Under the pieces are notes generated by a model. The model made no database searches. It saw only the letters and a program-made list of their open reading frames with translations, and was not told where the DNA came from. Shown in pieces: positions 1 to 9,035 of a DNA stretch of 64,000 nt. Position 1 is the stretch's first letter. Each line of letters opens with the position of its first letter. The DNA lies in NCBI RefSeq assembly GCF_013359755.1, contig NZ_JABMCJ010000087.1, positions 1 to 64,000 on the forward strand. Reading direction: 5' to 3'. This DNA is from Tardiphaga robiniae (lineage in GTDB: Bacteria; Pseudomonadota; Alphaproteobacteria; Rhizobiales; Xanthobacteraceae). A program made the position numbers and the translations under genes.

Positions 1-195
1 GCCGGTGCCGGATGGTGCTGTGGCGCCGGAGGTCCCGCAAAAGCCTTTGTCAACGAGCACGACGCGCGCGCCCTCGCCGGCAGCGCTGATTCCCGCCCAG
101 GTGCCGGCCGGGCCGCCGCCGAGCACCAGCACATCTGCATCGAGCTCGACGCCGTCCGCTATGCGTGCATCGACGCGAGGCGCGTTGTCGCTCAT
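1..195 (-). CDS. FAD-dependent oxidoreductase, N-terminal part (runs off left edge)
   Basis: The first 65 codons of a minus-strand gene are present; the rest lies beyond position 1. Residues 22-31 read VLVLGGGPAG, the dinucleotide-binding GxGxxG motif of FAD enzymes. It is followed by a VVLVDKG strand and the stretch GFCGTSGATAPSGTG, which resembles the N-terminus of succinate dehydrogenase/fumarate reductase/L-aspartate oxidase flavoproteins. The ATG at 195 is preceded by GGAG with 7 nt spacing, which supports this start. The substrate cannot be told from the N-terminus alone. Confidence 0.75.
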   Translation of the reverse strand, partial: MSDNAPRVDARIADGVELDADVLVLGGGPAGTWAGISAAGEGARVVLVDKGFCGTSGATAPSGTG

Positions 196-553
196 TTCAT
201 GTCTCCGCTGCAAATCGAGATGCGCCCGCAAGGCGTCAGAAGCTGTCGTGGATGTTTGCCCACAACATTCGCTCTGGCAATTTCAGATATTGCTCCAAGC
301 GGAGGACAAACACGCCGCAATGGCGCGGGGTGAAGAAAGAACTATCGCTTCCTTGAGAGACCAACGTCGCGATCTGCGATTGCGTGCGGTCTTCGTCAGC
401 AAGAACAAGAATTTCATTTCGGCGAATGAACGTTATCGAAAACGATCGAGATGTTGCCGCCATCATTGAGAGGCGAAAACTAGCTTCGTGTCATTGAGGT
501 TCTAGAATGACGGGGCTCTTGCGATCGCCAGCTCCAGATCGATTGGTCTGCGA
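196..553. other. intergenic stretch without a supported gene
   Basis: This 358-nt gap lies between the start of the FAD oxidoreductase and the end of the GlxA-type regulator, both on the minus strand. The short open frames in it have no recognisable domain and no convincing ribosome binding site. It probably holds the promoter of the oxidoreductase; I could not place -35/-10 boxes with confidence. Confidence 0.5.
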
Positions 554-1489
554 TCAGCCGACTTTCTGCCGCGCCATCCATTGCGTCGGCGTAAGCCCGA
601 GCTCGGCACGAAATGCTGACCGCAATGCGTGCGCATCTGGAAACCCGCTGCGAAGGGCGACATCTTCCATACGATGTACGCCCGATGTCAGCATCTCCTG
701 GGCGCGCGACAGACGCACCTGCTTCAGCCATTGTCCAAGGCTGCCGCCGATCCGCGAGCGGATATGACGCGACAGGCTTCGGCGGCTCATGCCGGCACGC
801 TCCGCCAGTTCGTCGAGCGACGGCGTCCGGGTCGGATCGACGCGCAGCCCTTCCAGAATTTCGGTGACGCGCCGATCGGAGGACGATCCGATGGCCGGCC
901 GCTCAAGCACCTGCGGTTGCTGGCCCGAGCGTTGCGGCGCAAGGACGAGGTGACGGGCGACGCGGTTGGCTTCGCCCAGCCCGGACACGCGGGCGAGCAG
1001 ATGCAGACAGCAGTCCAGCCCGGACGCGATACCCGCCGAAGTCAATATTTGTCCTTCGTCGATAAAGAGTGCGCCGGCATCGACATCGACCGTGGGATAA
1101 CGTAGCGCGAACGTCTTCGCTTGAGCCCAGTGCGTTGTGGCACGGCGTCCATGGAGCAAGCCGGCTTCGGCAAGACCAAAGGCTCCAAGGCAAAGACCGA
1201 CGACGATCGCCCCGCGTTCGCCTGCCATTTGCACTTCCGCGATGATATCCGACGACAGCGGCTCGTCGACGTTCCGCCAGCCCGGCAGGATCACGACGTC
1301 GGCCTCGCGGGCCGCCTCCAACGGATAGCCCGCCTCGATCGTCAATCCGCCTGTGGTCTTTAAACGAGGCTCGTTTGAGCAGACGTCGATCCGATGACCG
1401 CTGGCCAGGAACGGTTCGCCGAACACCGCGAGCGGCGTGGACAGCATGAACGGACTGATGTGATCGTAGGCGAGGACGGCAATTCGCAT
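554..1489 (-). CDS. GlxA-family transcriptional regulator (DJ-1/PfpI + AraC helix-turn-helix)
   Basis: This 311-aa protein has the two-part build of GlxA regulators. An N-terminal DJ-1/PfpI-like domain (about residues 1-175) carries the nucleophile-elbow stretch GLCLGAFGLAEAG. The C-terminal AraC domain (about 215-311) contains LDELAERAGMSRRSLSRHI as the first helix-turn-helix, and a second one near DVALRSGFPDAHALRSAF. Members usually activate a neighbouring catabolic gene. It is divergent from the isochorismatase-family hydrolase across a 90-nt spacer, so that gene is the most likely target. The effector is unknown. Confidence 0.88.
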   Translation of the reverse strand: MRIAVLAYDHISPFMLSTPLAVFGEPFLASGHRIDVCSNEPRLKTTGGLTIEAGYPLEAAREADVVILPGWRNVDEPLSSDIIAEVQMAGERGAIVVGLCLGAFGLAEAGLLHGRRATTHWAQAKTFALRYPTVDVDAGALFIDEGQILTSAGIASGLDCCLHLLARVSGLGEANRVARHLVLAPQRSGQQPQVLERPAIGSSSDRRVTEILEGLRVDPTRTPSLDELAERAGMSRRSLSRHIRSRIGGSLGQWLKQVRLSRAQEMLTSGVHRMEDVALRSGFPDAHALRSAFRAELGLTPTQWMARQKVG

Positions 1490-1579
1490 TGGCCCGATCT
1501 ACACCAAAAATGTCCATCGGGCCACTGACAGACGCAGGTGCGCGCGGGTAAAGGTCGCTGAAACCTTAGGAGCCCCATT
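1490..1579. promoter_or_regulatory. divergent promoter region between the GlxA-type regulator and the cysteine hydrolase
   Basis: Both flanking genes start from this 90-nt spacer, so it must hold their promoters and probably the AraC-type operator. The hydrolase side has TAGGAG 7 nt before its ATG. No clear operator dyad was found by eye. Confidence 0.5.
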
Positions 1580-2086
1580 ATGACCCGCACGCTTCTCGTG
1601 ATCGACGTCCAGAACGAATATTTTCCCGGTGGCCTGCTTCCACTATGGAAGCCCGATGGAATTGAGGCTCGCATCGTGTCCGCCATCGCGCGGGCAAGAG
1701 CTTCAGGAGACAACGTCGTCCTCGTCCGACACGTGTCGAAGGCAGACGCCGGTTTGTTCGCGGCAAACGGCCCAGGTAGTGCCGTCCGACCAGCGATTCT
1801 TGCAGCTGCAGTTGATGCTCCGATTGTCACCAAACAGTTCGCCGACGCTTTCCAGGAGACGGAACTATCGTCTCATTTAACGAAAACCGACGAGCTGCTG
1901 ATCTGTGGAATGATGACGCAGAACTGTGTCGTCTTCACCGCCTTATCGCGCGCGGCTGACGACCTGTCCGTCCGGGTCATCGGTGAACTCTGCAGTGCTC
2001 CAACTGAGACAGTTCACAATATTGCGTTAAATGCTCTGGGATCGAAAGGTCTTATCGCCAGCGTAACGGACCTGTGGAGCTCGTGA
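1580..2086 (+). CDS. isochorismatase-family cysteine hydrolase
   Basis: This 168-aa protein is a typical size for the family. The catalytic triad is visible: Asp9 in VIDVQNEY, a Lys in VTKQFADAF, and the nucleophile Cys in MTQNCVVFTA. The cis-peptide-type GMMTQNC region is also intact. Family members hydrolyse amides or ethers (nicotinamidase, N-carbamoylsarcosine amidase, isochorismatase), and the exact substrate cannot be read from sequence. The start is supported by TAGGAG at 7 nt. The gene ends directly before a decayed integrase fragment, yet its C-terminus looks complete. Confidence 0.85.
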   Translation: MTRTLLVIDVQNEYFPGGLLPLWKPDGIEARIVSAIARARASGDNVVLVRHVSKADAGLFAANGPGSAVRPAILAAAVDAPIVTKQFADAFQETELSSHLTKTDELLICGMMTQNCVVFTALSRAADDLSVRVIGELCSAPTETVHNIALNALGSKGLIASVTDLWSS

Positions 2087-2089
2087 GAT

Positions 2090-2409
2090 ATCGACAGATA
2101 GTCCTGTCAATCCGGCGGCGTCATTTCGTGCTCAGAAAGCGATGGCACCGATCACGGTTCAATCGACGTCGAAACGGTCAGTTGGCCGACGATGCATTTC
2201 GCATTGAACTCATGTTTGCCGCCGCGACCGGCGTCCACGCGAGCGAACTTCACGCGCTCCGTTGGAAGCATATCGACTTTGAGCGTCGCGAACTTTGCAT
2301 CGAGACCCGCGTCGATCCGTATGGCAATGAGGATGTGCCCAAAACGGTAGCTGGCCTGCGTGCCACGCCCCTGGGCGGAGGTCTGCTCGCGAGTAGGGAG
2401 CATCCCTGA
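2090..2409 (+). pseudogene. remnant of a phage-type tyrosine integrase
   Basis: The translation around 2200-2380 carries the box I region of tyrosine recombinases, ELMFAAATGVHASELHALRW, followed by KHIDFERRELCIETR and PKTVAGLRATPLG, typical of phage/Rhizobiales integrases. The catalytic Arg of box I (TGxRxSEL) is His here. The frame stops soon after the TPLG segment, so the remaining catalytic residues (HxxR, Tyr) are absent. No N-terminal arm-binding domain precedes it. This is a scar of an old integration event at the left edge of the ABC-transporter/eut block. Confidence 0.7.
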
Positions 2410-2821
2410 ACGTGCTCATTGAATGTCAGGTACTGGCGCAAAGCGGACGGCGCATATCGCCGGGTTATGGCTTTGCGCTGATTGCCCAAGAAATTGTTGC
2501 ACCATGCCGAGCAAATTTAACAACGCTTATGTCACTGAAATTGCCTTTTAAGTCATTGGGGGAGTTCCGTGGTGGATGTCGCTGTTGGAACATGGTGCTA
2601 ATAGCTCCATCGTGTCGGCGATGAGATCGTCATAGCCGATGCCTAAGAGATAGCCGTTCGCTCTTCGAAAATCAGGCAAACGATGTCGCAGTCATCTATG
2701 GCTTCGAACAACGGTCAAAAAACACACAAAATATCATCTGGTTTCGCTATTTTTGAAGATGGCACAGCTCCTGCATGACCGTTTTGACCGATTGTCCGGT
2801 TTGCGGAAACAGGAGATGGCT
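2410..2821. other. intergenic stretch upstream of the peptide-type ABC operon
   Basis: About 410 nt with no supported gene. The part from roughly 2480 to 2760 is visibly richer in A and T than the surroundings, which fits a promoter region and possibly leftover mobile DNA next to the integrase scar. The operon's first gene is preceded by AGGAG at about 2811-2815. Confidence 0.45.
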
Positions 2822-4405
2822 ATGCCTACACAATTTGACCGTCGCTACTTTCTGAAGGGAGCTGCCGGCGCTGCAGTCGCCGCTGGCTATGCGCAGATCG
2901 ATCCGGACTTCTTCATCTCAAAGGCTCATGCCCAAGCCGGCAAGACCATGAGCTTTCTGTCGGCCGAAAACATCACGGGCAATTGGGATCCGACCGCGCA
3001 CACGACGCTGTCGCAGAAGAACATCGAAGGCTTCGTGATGGGCTTTCTCACCCGCACGCCAATGAAGCTCGATAATCCCGGCGAGGTGATCTACGAACTG
3101 GCGACCGACATCAAGCTGCTCGATCCCAATCGCCTGCAGATCAAGCTGCGCCAGGGCGTGACCTTCCATGACGGCAAGCCGTTCAAGGCGGAAGACGTTA
3201 AGGCCACATTCGAATATGGATCGCGCGCGGATCGCCCGGCGCAGTGGTATCCCGGCCCGACAGAAACGCTGAAGATCGAGACGCCGGACGACTACACAGT
3301 GATCGTCGATACGTCGAAGGGCGGCTATCCCGCACATCTCTTCATGTTCCTGGCGGCGTTCCTGCCGATCATGTCGGCGAAGGACATCGCGGCCGGTCCC
3401 GGTGGCGTGTTGCCGCAGCGGCTTAACGGCACCGGGCCGTTCCGCTTCGTCGAGCAGCGCGGCAATGACACCGTGATGAAGGCCTATGACGGCTATTTCA
3501 AAGGCAAGCCTGCCATCGCCGGCATCAACTTCACATTCACCGGCGATTCCACCACGCGGATGCTCGCGCTGATGAACGGTCAGGCCTCGATCGTCGAGCG
3601 ACTGGAGCCCGAGCAGGTCGATACAGTCAAGGGCAACGCCAATATCCGCATCAATCGCGTGGTGTCGGTCGAGAACAAATATCTGTGGTTCCGCTGCTCG
3701 AAGCCGCCGTTCAACGATCCGCGCATCCGCCTCGCCGCCTGTCACGCCATCAATCGCGACCTCATTCTCGAAGTGCTGGGATCGGCCGGCCACGCATCGT
3801 CGAACTTCGTCTCGCCCGTGAAGTTCGGTTACGTCGATCTCGAAAACTATCCGAAATTTGATCCGAAGAAATCCCAGGCGTTGCTTGCCGAGGCAGGCTT
3901 CCCGAACGGCAAGGGATTGCCGCCGCTCGAATATATCACATCGGTCGGCTTCTACCCGAAGACCAAGGAATATGGCGAGGTCATCACCGCGATGCTCAAC
4001 GAGCAGGGCTTCAATGTCAGCCTGACGGTGCTCGAGCCGGCCGCCTGGAACGAGCGGCTCTATCATCGTCCGGGCGGCGGTCCCGGCCATATGGTCGATT
4101 GCGGCTGGTCGACGGGCTCGCCGGAGCCCGATCTGGTCCTGCGCACCCACTTCCATTCGTCGTCGCACCGCATCTGCGGCATCGAGGATCCTGCCATCGA
4201 TGCAAGCCTCGACAAGGAACGCAGCGCGGCGACGCTCGAAGAGCGCAAGAAGATCCTGCAAACCGAAACGATGCCCTTGCTCGCTTCAAAAATGCCAGCG
4301 CTCCCGCTGTTCACGTCGGTCATGATCCACGCGATGCAGAAGGATTTCGAAGGCATGTATATCTATCCGGATGGATCCATGGACGCATCCAAGCCCGTTG
4401 CATGA
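2822..4405 (+). CDS. ABC transporter substrate-binding protein, peptide/nickel family (SBP_bac_5), Tat-exported
   Basis: The 527-aa protein binds an extracytoplasmic solute, probably a peptide-like or other small organic compound, and delivers it to the downstream permeases. It opens with a twin-arginine signal (RRYFLKG, Arg7-Arg8) and a cleavage site after AHA near residue 37. The SBP_bac_5 signature is in TFHDGKPFKAEDVKATFEY, with RIRLAACHAINRDLI later. The ATG at 2822 is chosen because AGGAG sits 6-7 nt before it; an in-frame ATG at 2816 has no spacing and one at 2753 would bury the signal peptide. First gene of an operon running to EutC. Confidence 0.9.
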   Translation: MPTQFDRRYFLKGAAGAAVAAGYAQIDPDFFISKAHAQAGKTMSFLSAENITGNWDPTAHTTLSQKNIEGFVMGFLTRTPMKLDNPGEVIYELATDIKLLDPNRLQIKLRQGVTFHDGKPFKAEDVKATFEYGSRADRPAQWYPGPTETLKIETPDDYTVIVDTSKGGYPAHLFMFLAAFLPIMSAKDIAAGPGGVLPQRLNGTGPFRFVEQRGNDTVMKAYDGYFKGKPAIAGINFTFTGDSTTRMLALMNGQASIVERLEPEQVDTVKGNANIRINRVVSVENKYLWFRCSKPPFNDPRIRLAACHAINRDLILEVLGSAGHASSNFVSPVKFGYVDLENYPKFDPKKSQALLAEAGFPNGKGLPPLEYITSVGFYPKTKEYGEVITAMLNEQGFNVSLTVLEPAAWNERLYHRPGGGPGHMVDCGWSTGSPEPDLVLRTHFHSSSHRICGIEDPAIDASLDKERSAATLEERKKILQTETMPLLASKMPALPLFTSVMIHAMQKDFEGMYIYPDGSMDASKPVA

Positions 4406-4473
4406 CCAGGAGTGACCGCTGCGCACTGCAATGATGCGGTGCGCAGCCATGCCTGGCTTTCTTGGAGCTTTGA

Positions 4474-5454
4474 ATGTTCATTCTGAATTTTCTTATGCGG
4501 CGCCTTGCTCAGGGAGTCGTCATTATCTTTCTCGTTTCGCTGCTGATCTTCACATTGCTGAGGGTCGTACCGGGCGATCCCGTACGGCTGATGGCGGGAG
4601 GCATGGCGCCCGAAGCGCTGATCGAGAAGATCGCAACCGACATGGGCTTGCGCGATCCGATCCTGGTGCAGTTCGGCCGCTACATGTATGGCGTCGTCCG
4701 CGGCGATCTCGGCCAGTCCTTCGTGCGGCCCGCCAACGGAGCCTCGACCGGCGGGGCGAACTTCAACGACACGACGCGTGGTGAGCGGGCTTCTGTTCTC
4801 GGCCTCATCATGGAAGTTCTGCCCATGACGCTGCAGCTCGCTGCGGTGACTCTGGTGATCGCGCTGGTGTTTTCAGGGATCGTGGGGATCGCCGGCGGCC
4901 TCGCGATCGGGCGATGGCCGGACAAGCTCGCATTCTACGTGTCGTCCGTCTTCATCTCACTGCCGAATTTCTGGCTGGGCATCGTTCTGGCGCTGCTGTT
5001 CTCCGTCAAGCTCGGTTGGCTGCCGGCGATCGGCTATCGCGGCTTCGCCTATACGATCCTGCCGGCCATCGTGCTTGCGGTGGAGTTGTCGCCGGTGCTG
5101 ATCCGAACGCTGGTGAGTTCGGTGTCGGCGCAAATGACCGAACCCTATGTGGCGGTAGGTCATGTGCGCGGCCTTAGCCGCAGCCGCATCATCGCCAACC
5201 ATGCGCTGCGCAACGCGTCGGTGCCGCTGCTCAACCTGCTGGGAATCCAGTTCTCCAGCCTGCTCGGCGGAGTCATCATCGTCGAATACATCTTCGACTA
5301 TCCCGGTCTCGGCCTGCTGACGATCAATGCCGTGCTGCAACGTGATTTCCCGCTGATCCAGGGCATCGCGATCGTGACCAGCGCCATCTTCGTGCTCATC
5401 AATATCGTCGTCGATCTCGCTGCCACCGCCATGGATCCGAGGCTGGAATACTGA
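4474..5454 (+). CDS. ABC transporter permease, DppB/OppB-type
   Basis: The 326-aa inner-membrane protein has the N-terminal segment LNFLMRRLAQGVVIIFLVSL typical of DppB, several hydrophobic helices, and the cytoplasmic coupling region EPYVAVGHVRGLSRSRIIANHALRNA that contacts the ATPase. It pairs with the next gene to form the transmembrane channel. GGAG lies 7 nt before the ATG. Its stop overlaps the start of the second permease by one base. Confidence 0.92.
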   Translation: MFILNFLMRRLAQGVVIIFLVSLLIFTLLRVVPGDPVRLMAGGMAPEALIEKIATDMGLRDPILVQFGRYMYGVVRGDLGQSFVRPANGASTGGANFNDTTRGERASVLGLIMEVLPMTLQLAAVTLVIALVFSGIVGIAGGLAIGRWPDKLAFYVSSVFISLPNFWLGIVLALLFSVKLGWLPAIGYRGFAYTILPAIVLAVELSPVLIRTLVSSVSAQMTEPYVAVGHVRGLSRSRIIANHALRNASVPLLNLLGIQFSSLLGGVIIVEYIFDYPGLGLLTINAVLQRDFPLIQGIAIVTSAIFVLINIVVDLAATAMDPRLEY

Positions 5455-6371
5455 TGTCCATCGTCACCGCCACCGCAGCGCCCATTGCGCCCGTTACATC
5501 GCAACGCTCCATTGCTCGCCGAATTTTCAGCCGGGCAGCGTCGATGCCCGGCTTTCGCGCGGGCCTGGGAATATTTCTCATCCTCGCGTTCGCCGCGGCA
5601 TTCTACCCCGAGCTAAGCGGCATCGACCCCACCAAGATAAATATCAAGGCACGGCTGCTGCCGCCGCTCTTCATCGGCAACAACTGGAGCTGGGCCTATC
5701 CGCTCGGAACGGACCAGATCGGCCGCGACATGCTGGTTCGTTCGCTGGTGGGCTTGCGCTATTCGTTCCTGATCGGCGTCGCGTCGGTCATCGTGACGCT
5801 GATCATAGGCTGTGCGCTCGGCACTATTGCGGGATATTTCGGCAACCGGACCGACGCCATCATCATGCGGCTGACCGATGCCCAGCTTTCCATTCCCATG
5901 ATCATCCTCGCCATCGCGGTTCTGGGCGTGTCGCGGCCCACCATCCCGGCGATCATTCTGGTGCTCGGCGTCTCCAGCTGGCCGGTCTATGCACGCATCA
6001 TGCGCAGCATCGTCATGACCGAGCGACAACGCGAATATGTCCGTGCCGCCAAGATCGGCGGATCGACGGATCTCCGCATCATCCTGACACTGCTGCTGCC
6101 GCTGCTCTTGCCGCCGGTGCTGTTCACGTCGGTTCTCGACGTGGCCCGCATGATGATCTTCGAATCGACGCTTGGCTTTCTCGGCCTCGGCGTCCAGCCG
6201 CCGACGCCGACATTCGGCAACATCATCGCTGACGGCCGCAAATATCTGCTCAATGCCTGGTGGATCGCCACCATGCCGGGCCTTTTTCTCGGCCTGACGC
6301 TCACCAGCATCAATCTGATGGGCGCCTCCCTCGAACGCGCACGCAGCACCATTCATGGAGGTTCGGAGTGA
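5454..6371 (+). CDS. ABC transporter permease, DppC/OppC-type
   Basis: The 305-aa protein has the DppC signature: an N-terminal extension, the conserved YPLGTDQIGRDMLVRSLVG stretch after the first helix, and the coupling motif EYVRAAKIGGSTDLRII. It ends with an ESTLGFLGLGVQPPTPTFG loop typical of the family. It is translationally coupled to both neighbours: a one-base overlap with the DppB-type gene, and TGATG with the ATPase. Confidence 0.92.
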   Translation: MSIVTATAAPIAPVTSQRSIARRIFSRAASMPGFRAGLGIFLILAFAAAFYPELSGIDPTKINIKARLLPPLFIGNNWSWAYPLGTDQIGRDMLVRSLVGLRYSFLIGVASVIVTLIIGCALGTIAGYFGNRTDAIIMRLTDAQLSIPMIILAIAVLGVSRPTIPAIILVLGVSSWPVYARIMRSIVMTERQREYVRAAKIGGSTDLRIILTLLLPLLLPPVLFTSVLDVARMMIFESTLGFLGLGVQPPTPTFGNIIADGRKYLLNAWWIATMPGLFLGLTLTSINLMGASLERARSTIHGGSE

Positions 6372-8209
6372 TGACGGAGCCGCTTCTCGAACTTAGGAAC
6401 GTGACGGTCACCGCCGGCCGCAGCTCCTCGAAAATCATCCTCAACGACGTATCACTGAGCCTCGCGCCACGTGAAATCGTCGGTGTGGTCGGCGCCAGCG
6501 GGTGCGGCAAGACCGTGCTCTCGAAGACCGTCGTCAACTGGCTGGAGCAGCCGCTGGCGAAGCAATCCGGCGAGGTGCTGTTCGAAGGACGTGACCTCTA
6601 CGCCATGCGCGGATCCGACATGCGGCTACTGCGCCAGCGGATTTCTTACGTGGGTGCGAACCCGCAGGGCGCGCTGGATCCGACGCTGTCGGTGGGTGCA
6701 CAGATCGTGGAGAAGATGCGTGCCGTCGTCCCCAACGTCTCACGCCGGGAGGCGCAGGATCGGGTCGTCGAACTGCTCGACGCCGTCCGCATCCCCTCGG
6801 CGCGAAGCCGCTTTCATGACTATCCGTCGCATTTTTCGGGCGGCATGATGCAACGTGCGCTGATCGTGGACGCGCTGGTGACAAACCCGGCTTTGCTAGT
6901 CGCGGACAACGTCACGCAGCCGCTCGACGTCACCGTGGCTGCGCAGGTTATCCGGCTGATGAAGGAACTGACGACTAGTTTCGACACCGCCGTCCTGTTC
7001 GTGTCTTCGTCGTTGCCGGTCGCACGCGAAGCATGTTCGCGGATCCTGGTGATGGATGAGGGCCGGATCGTCGAGGAGCAGTCGACCGAGGATCTGATTG
7101 CAAAGCCGATCTATTCATATACGCGCGATCTCGTCAGCCAGACCCCGAAAATCTGGATCGACGCGCCCGTGCCCGCGCCGCGCGACGATCGCCGGGATGT
7201 CGTGCTAAGCCTGCGTGATGCGTCGCAGAGCTACAAAGTACGCAAGAAGACGGGTTTCGGCGGGGTCGATCTCGTGCGCGCCGTTCGCAACGTCACCTTC
7301 GACATCCGGCGCGGCGACAGCTTTGCCATCGTGGGCGAGTCCGGTTGCGGCAAATCCACGCTGATGCGGCTGCTGTGCCGGCTCGAACTGCCGAGTTCCG
7401 GCCAGATTCTGTGCAGCGAGGCCGATATCGCAAATCTGAAAGGCAAGCAACTGCTGGCATTCCGCGGGAAACTGCAGATGGTCCTGCAGGATCCGTTCGG
7501 ATCGCTGCCACCTCGCACCTCGGTCGGCAAGATACTGGAGGATCCGCTGCGAACGCACGGATGGCGTGACAAGGCAAAGATTCGCGCGCGCGTGCTGAAG
7601 GTGATGGGAGAGGTCGGGCTTCCGGTCGATCTCTATGAGGAGCTTCCGTTGGGACTGAGCGCGGGGCAGCGGCAGCGCATCAATGTTGCACGCGCGCTGG
7701 TTCTGGAGCCCGAGATCCTGATCATGGACGAAACCTTGTCGTCCCTCGACCAGGCCGAGCAGTTCAAGCTTCTTGATCTGTTCCAGAAGCTGCAGAAGGA
7801 ATACGACCTCACTTACATCTATATCTCGCACGATCTCGCGATGGTGCGGAAGGCGTGCAACCGTGTGGCGGTGATGTATCTCGGCGAGGTGTTCGAACTC
7901 GCCGACAACGAGCGGCTGTTTTTCGATCCGGGGCATCCCTATACGAAGGCGCTTCTCAGCGCGATGCCGACGCTCGAACAGCGGCGCTACCGGCCGGAGG
8001 ACTGCCTAATGGAAGGCGAGCCGCCAAGCCCGCTCAATATTCCCGAAGGGTGCAGTTTCAGGTCGCGCTGTCCGCAAGCGATGGACAAATGCAGCCAGTC
8101 GCAGCCAAGCCTGACGGTGCGGGAGCGGCAGGATTTCGCCGCCTGCCATCTCGTGGTGCCGCCGGCCGTAACCGCTCGCTTCAGCGAGACGGTCCCGGTC
8201 AATTCCTGA
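6371..8209 (+). CDS. fused double-ATPase subunit of the peptide-type ABC importer (DppD-DppF fusion, first half degenerate)
   Basis: The 612-aa protein carries two nucleotide-binding domains. The second is canonical: Walker A GESGCGKST, Q-loop LQDP, signature LSAGQ, Walker B LIMDETLSSLD with its catalytic Glu, and switch His in YISHDL. The first keeps Walker A (GASGCGKT, residues 41-48) and an FSGGMMQR signature. However, the Q-loop Gln is Ala (VGANP, Ala96), the catalytic Glu after Walker B is Asn (VADNVT, Asn180) and the switch His is Ser (VSSSL, Ser213). One ATP site is therefore probably non-hydrolytic. The oligopeptide-type C-terminal Cys-rich tail (CSFRSRCPQAMDKC) is present. Confidence 0.92.
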   Translation: MTEPLLELRNVTVTAGRSSSKIILNDVSLSLAPREIVGVVGASGCGKTVLSKTVVNWLEQPLAKQSGEVLFEGRDLYAMRGSDMRLLRQRISYVGANPQGALDPTLSVGAQIVEKMRAVVPNVSRREAQDRVVELLDAVRIPSARSRFHDYPSHFSGGMMQRALIVDALVTNPALLVADNVTQPLDVTVAAQVIRLMKELTTSFDTAVLFVSSSLPVAREACSRILVMDEGRIVEEQSTEDLIAKPIYSYTRDLVSQTPKIWIDAPVPAPRDDRRDVVLSLRDASQSYKVRKKTGFGGVDLVRAVRNVTFDIRRGDSFAIVGESGCGKSTLMRLLCRLELPSSGQILCSEADIANLKGKQLLAFRGKLQMVLQDPFGSLPPRTSVGKILEDPLRTHGWRDKAKIRARVLKVMGEVGLPVDLYEELPLGLSAGQRQRINVARALVLEPEILIMDETLSSLDQAEQFKLLDLFQKLQKEYDLTYIYISHDLAMVRKACNRVAVMYLGEVFELADNERLFFDPGHPYTKALLSAMPTLEQRRYRPEDCLMEGEPPSPLNIPEGCSFRSRCPQAMDKCSQSQPSLTVRERQDFAACHLVVPPAVTARFSETVPVNS

Positions 8210-8273
8210 GGATGATCGTGCATAAGAACATGCGCCAAGAGCCTGCAAAAGCTATCGAAGTCGAGGAACGTCC

Positions 8274-9035
8274 ATGAGTTTCACGGAGCATCGCCTGGAA
8301 TTGATCCGCGAAATGCTGCGTCACAAGCAACGTGTTCACGTCAAGGATCTCGTCGATCAACTCAGGGTCAGCCACGAGTCGATCAGGCGGGATCTCAGGG
8401 AGCTCGAGACGCAGGGTTTTGCCCGCCGGGTTTACGGCGGCGCTGTCATCGATCGGCAGGAAAGCGATCAGCCGTTTGCGGAACGTCTGCGGGTAGGCGC
8501 CAAGGAGAAGGCACGCATCGGCGAAGCCACCGCAGCGCTGATTGAGCACGGCATGAAGGTCTTCATTGACGAGGGAACGACGGCTCTCGCCTGCCTGCGC
8601 TATATCGAGGGACGCAAGGATCTTACCATCGTCAGCAATTCACTGGCTGTCGCAGCCCACTTCTACCGGGAGCCGACGCCCAGCGTGCGCGTGCTCGGCG
8701 GCCGACTGCGGACCGAATACCAGGCGACGTTCGGACCGGAGACGGTGGCCGCGATGAAGGACCATTTCTTCGATCTCGCCATCATCGCCATCAGCGCGGT
8801 GCATGCCGAGCGCGGCTTCATGGACTACGGCGAGGACGAGGCGATCATCCGCCGGATTGCGCGCACACAGGCCAAGCGCGCCGTCATCGTCGCCGACAGT
8901 TCGAAATTCGGGCGCATCGGTTCGATCCACACATTCGGCCTTTCGGATGTGCATGCGGTGATCACCGGGGCACCGCTGACCAAGGACTTCGCCAGCCAGT
9001 TTCTGAAATCCAAAGTGGACATCATCTATGCCTGA
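8274..9035 (+). CDS. DeoR-family transcriptional regulator
   Basis: The 253-aa protein has the N-terminal DeoR winged helix-turn-helix (VHVKDLVDQLRVSHESIRRDL, about residues 21-41, then ARRVYGGAV). The DeoR C-terminal sensor domain is recognisable by DEGTTALACL and VADSSKFGRIG. DeoR proteins usually repress catabolic operons and are released by a phosphorylated intermediate; that would suit the two kinase-like proteins downstream. GAGGAA precedes the ATG. It lies inside the operon, so self-control is likely. Confidence 0.9.
   Translation: MSFTEHRLELIREMLRHKQRVHVKDLVDQLRVSHESIRRDLRELETQGFARRVYGGAVIDRQESDQPFAERLRVGAKEKARIGEATAALIEHGMKVFIDEGTTALACLRYIEGRKDLTIVSNSLAVAAHFYREPTPSVRVLGGRLRTEYQATFGPETVAAMKDHFFDLAIIAISAVHAERGFMDYGEDEAIIRRIARTQAKRAVIVADSSKFGRIGSIHTFGLSDVHAVITGAPLTKDFASQFLKSKVDIIYA

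Noticed and set aside
2918-4261. 447-codon open frame opposite the peptide-binding protein gene
   Set aside because: It is a shadow of a strongly supported gene: composition is Arg/His/Asp-rich, no domain, no ribosome binding site.
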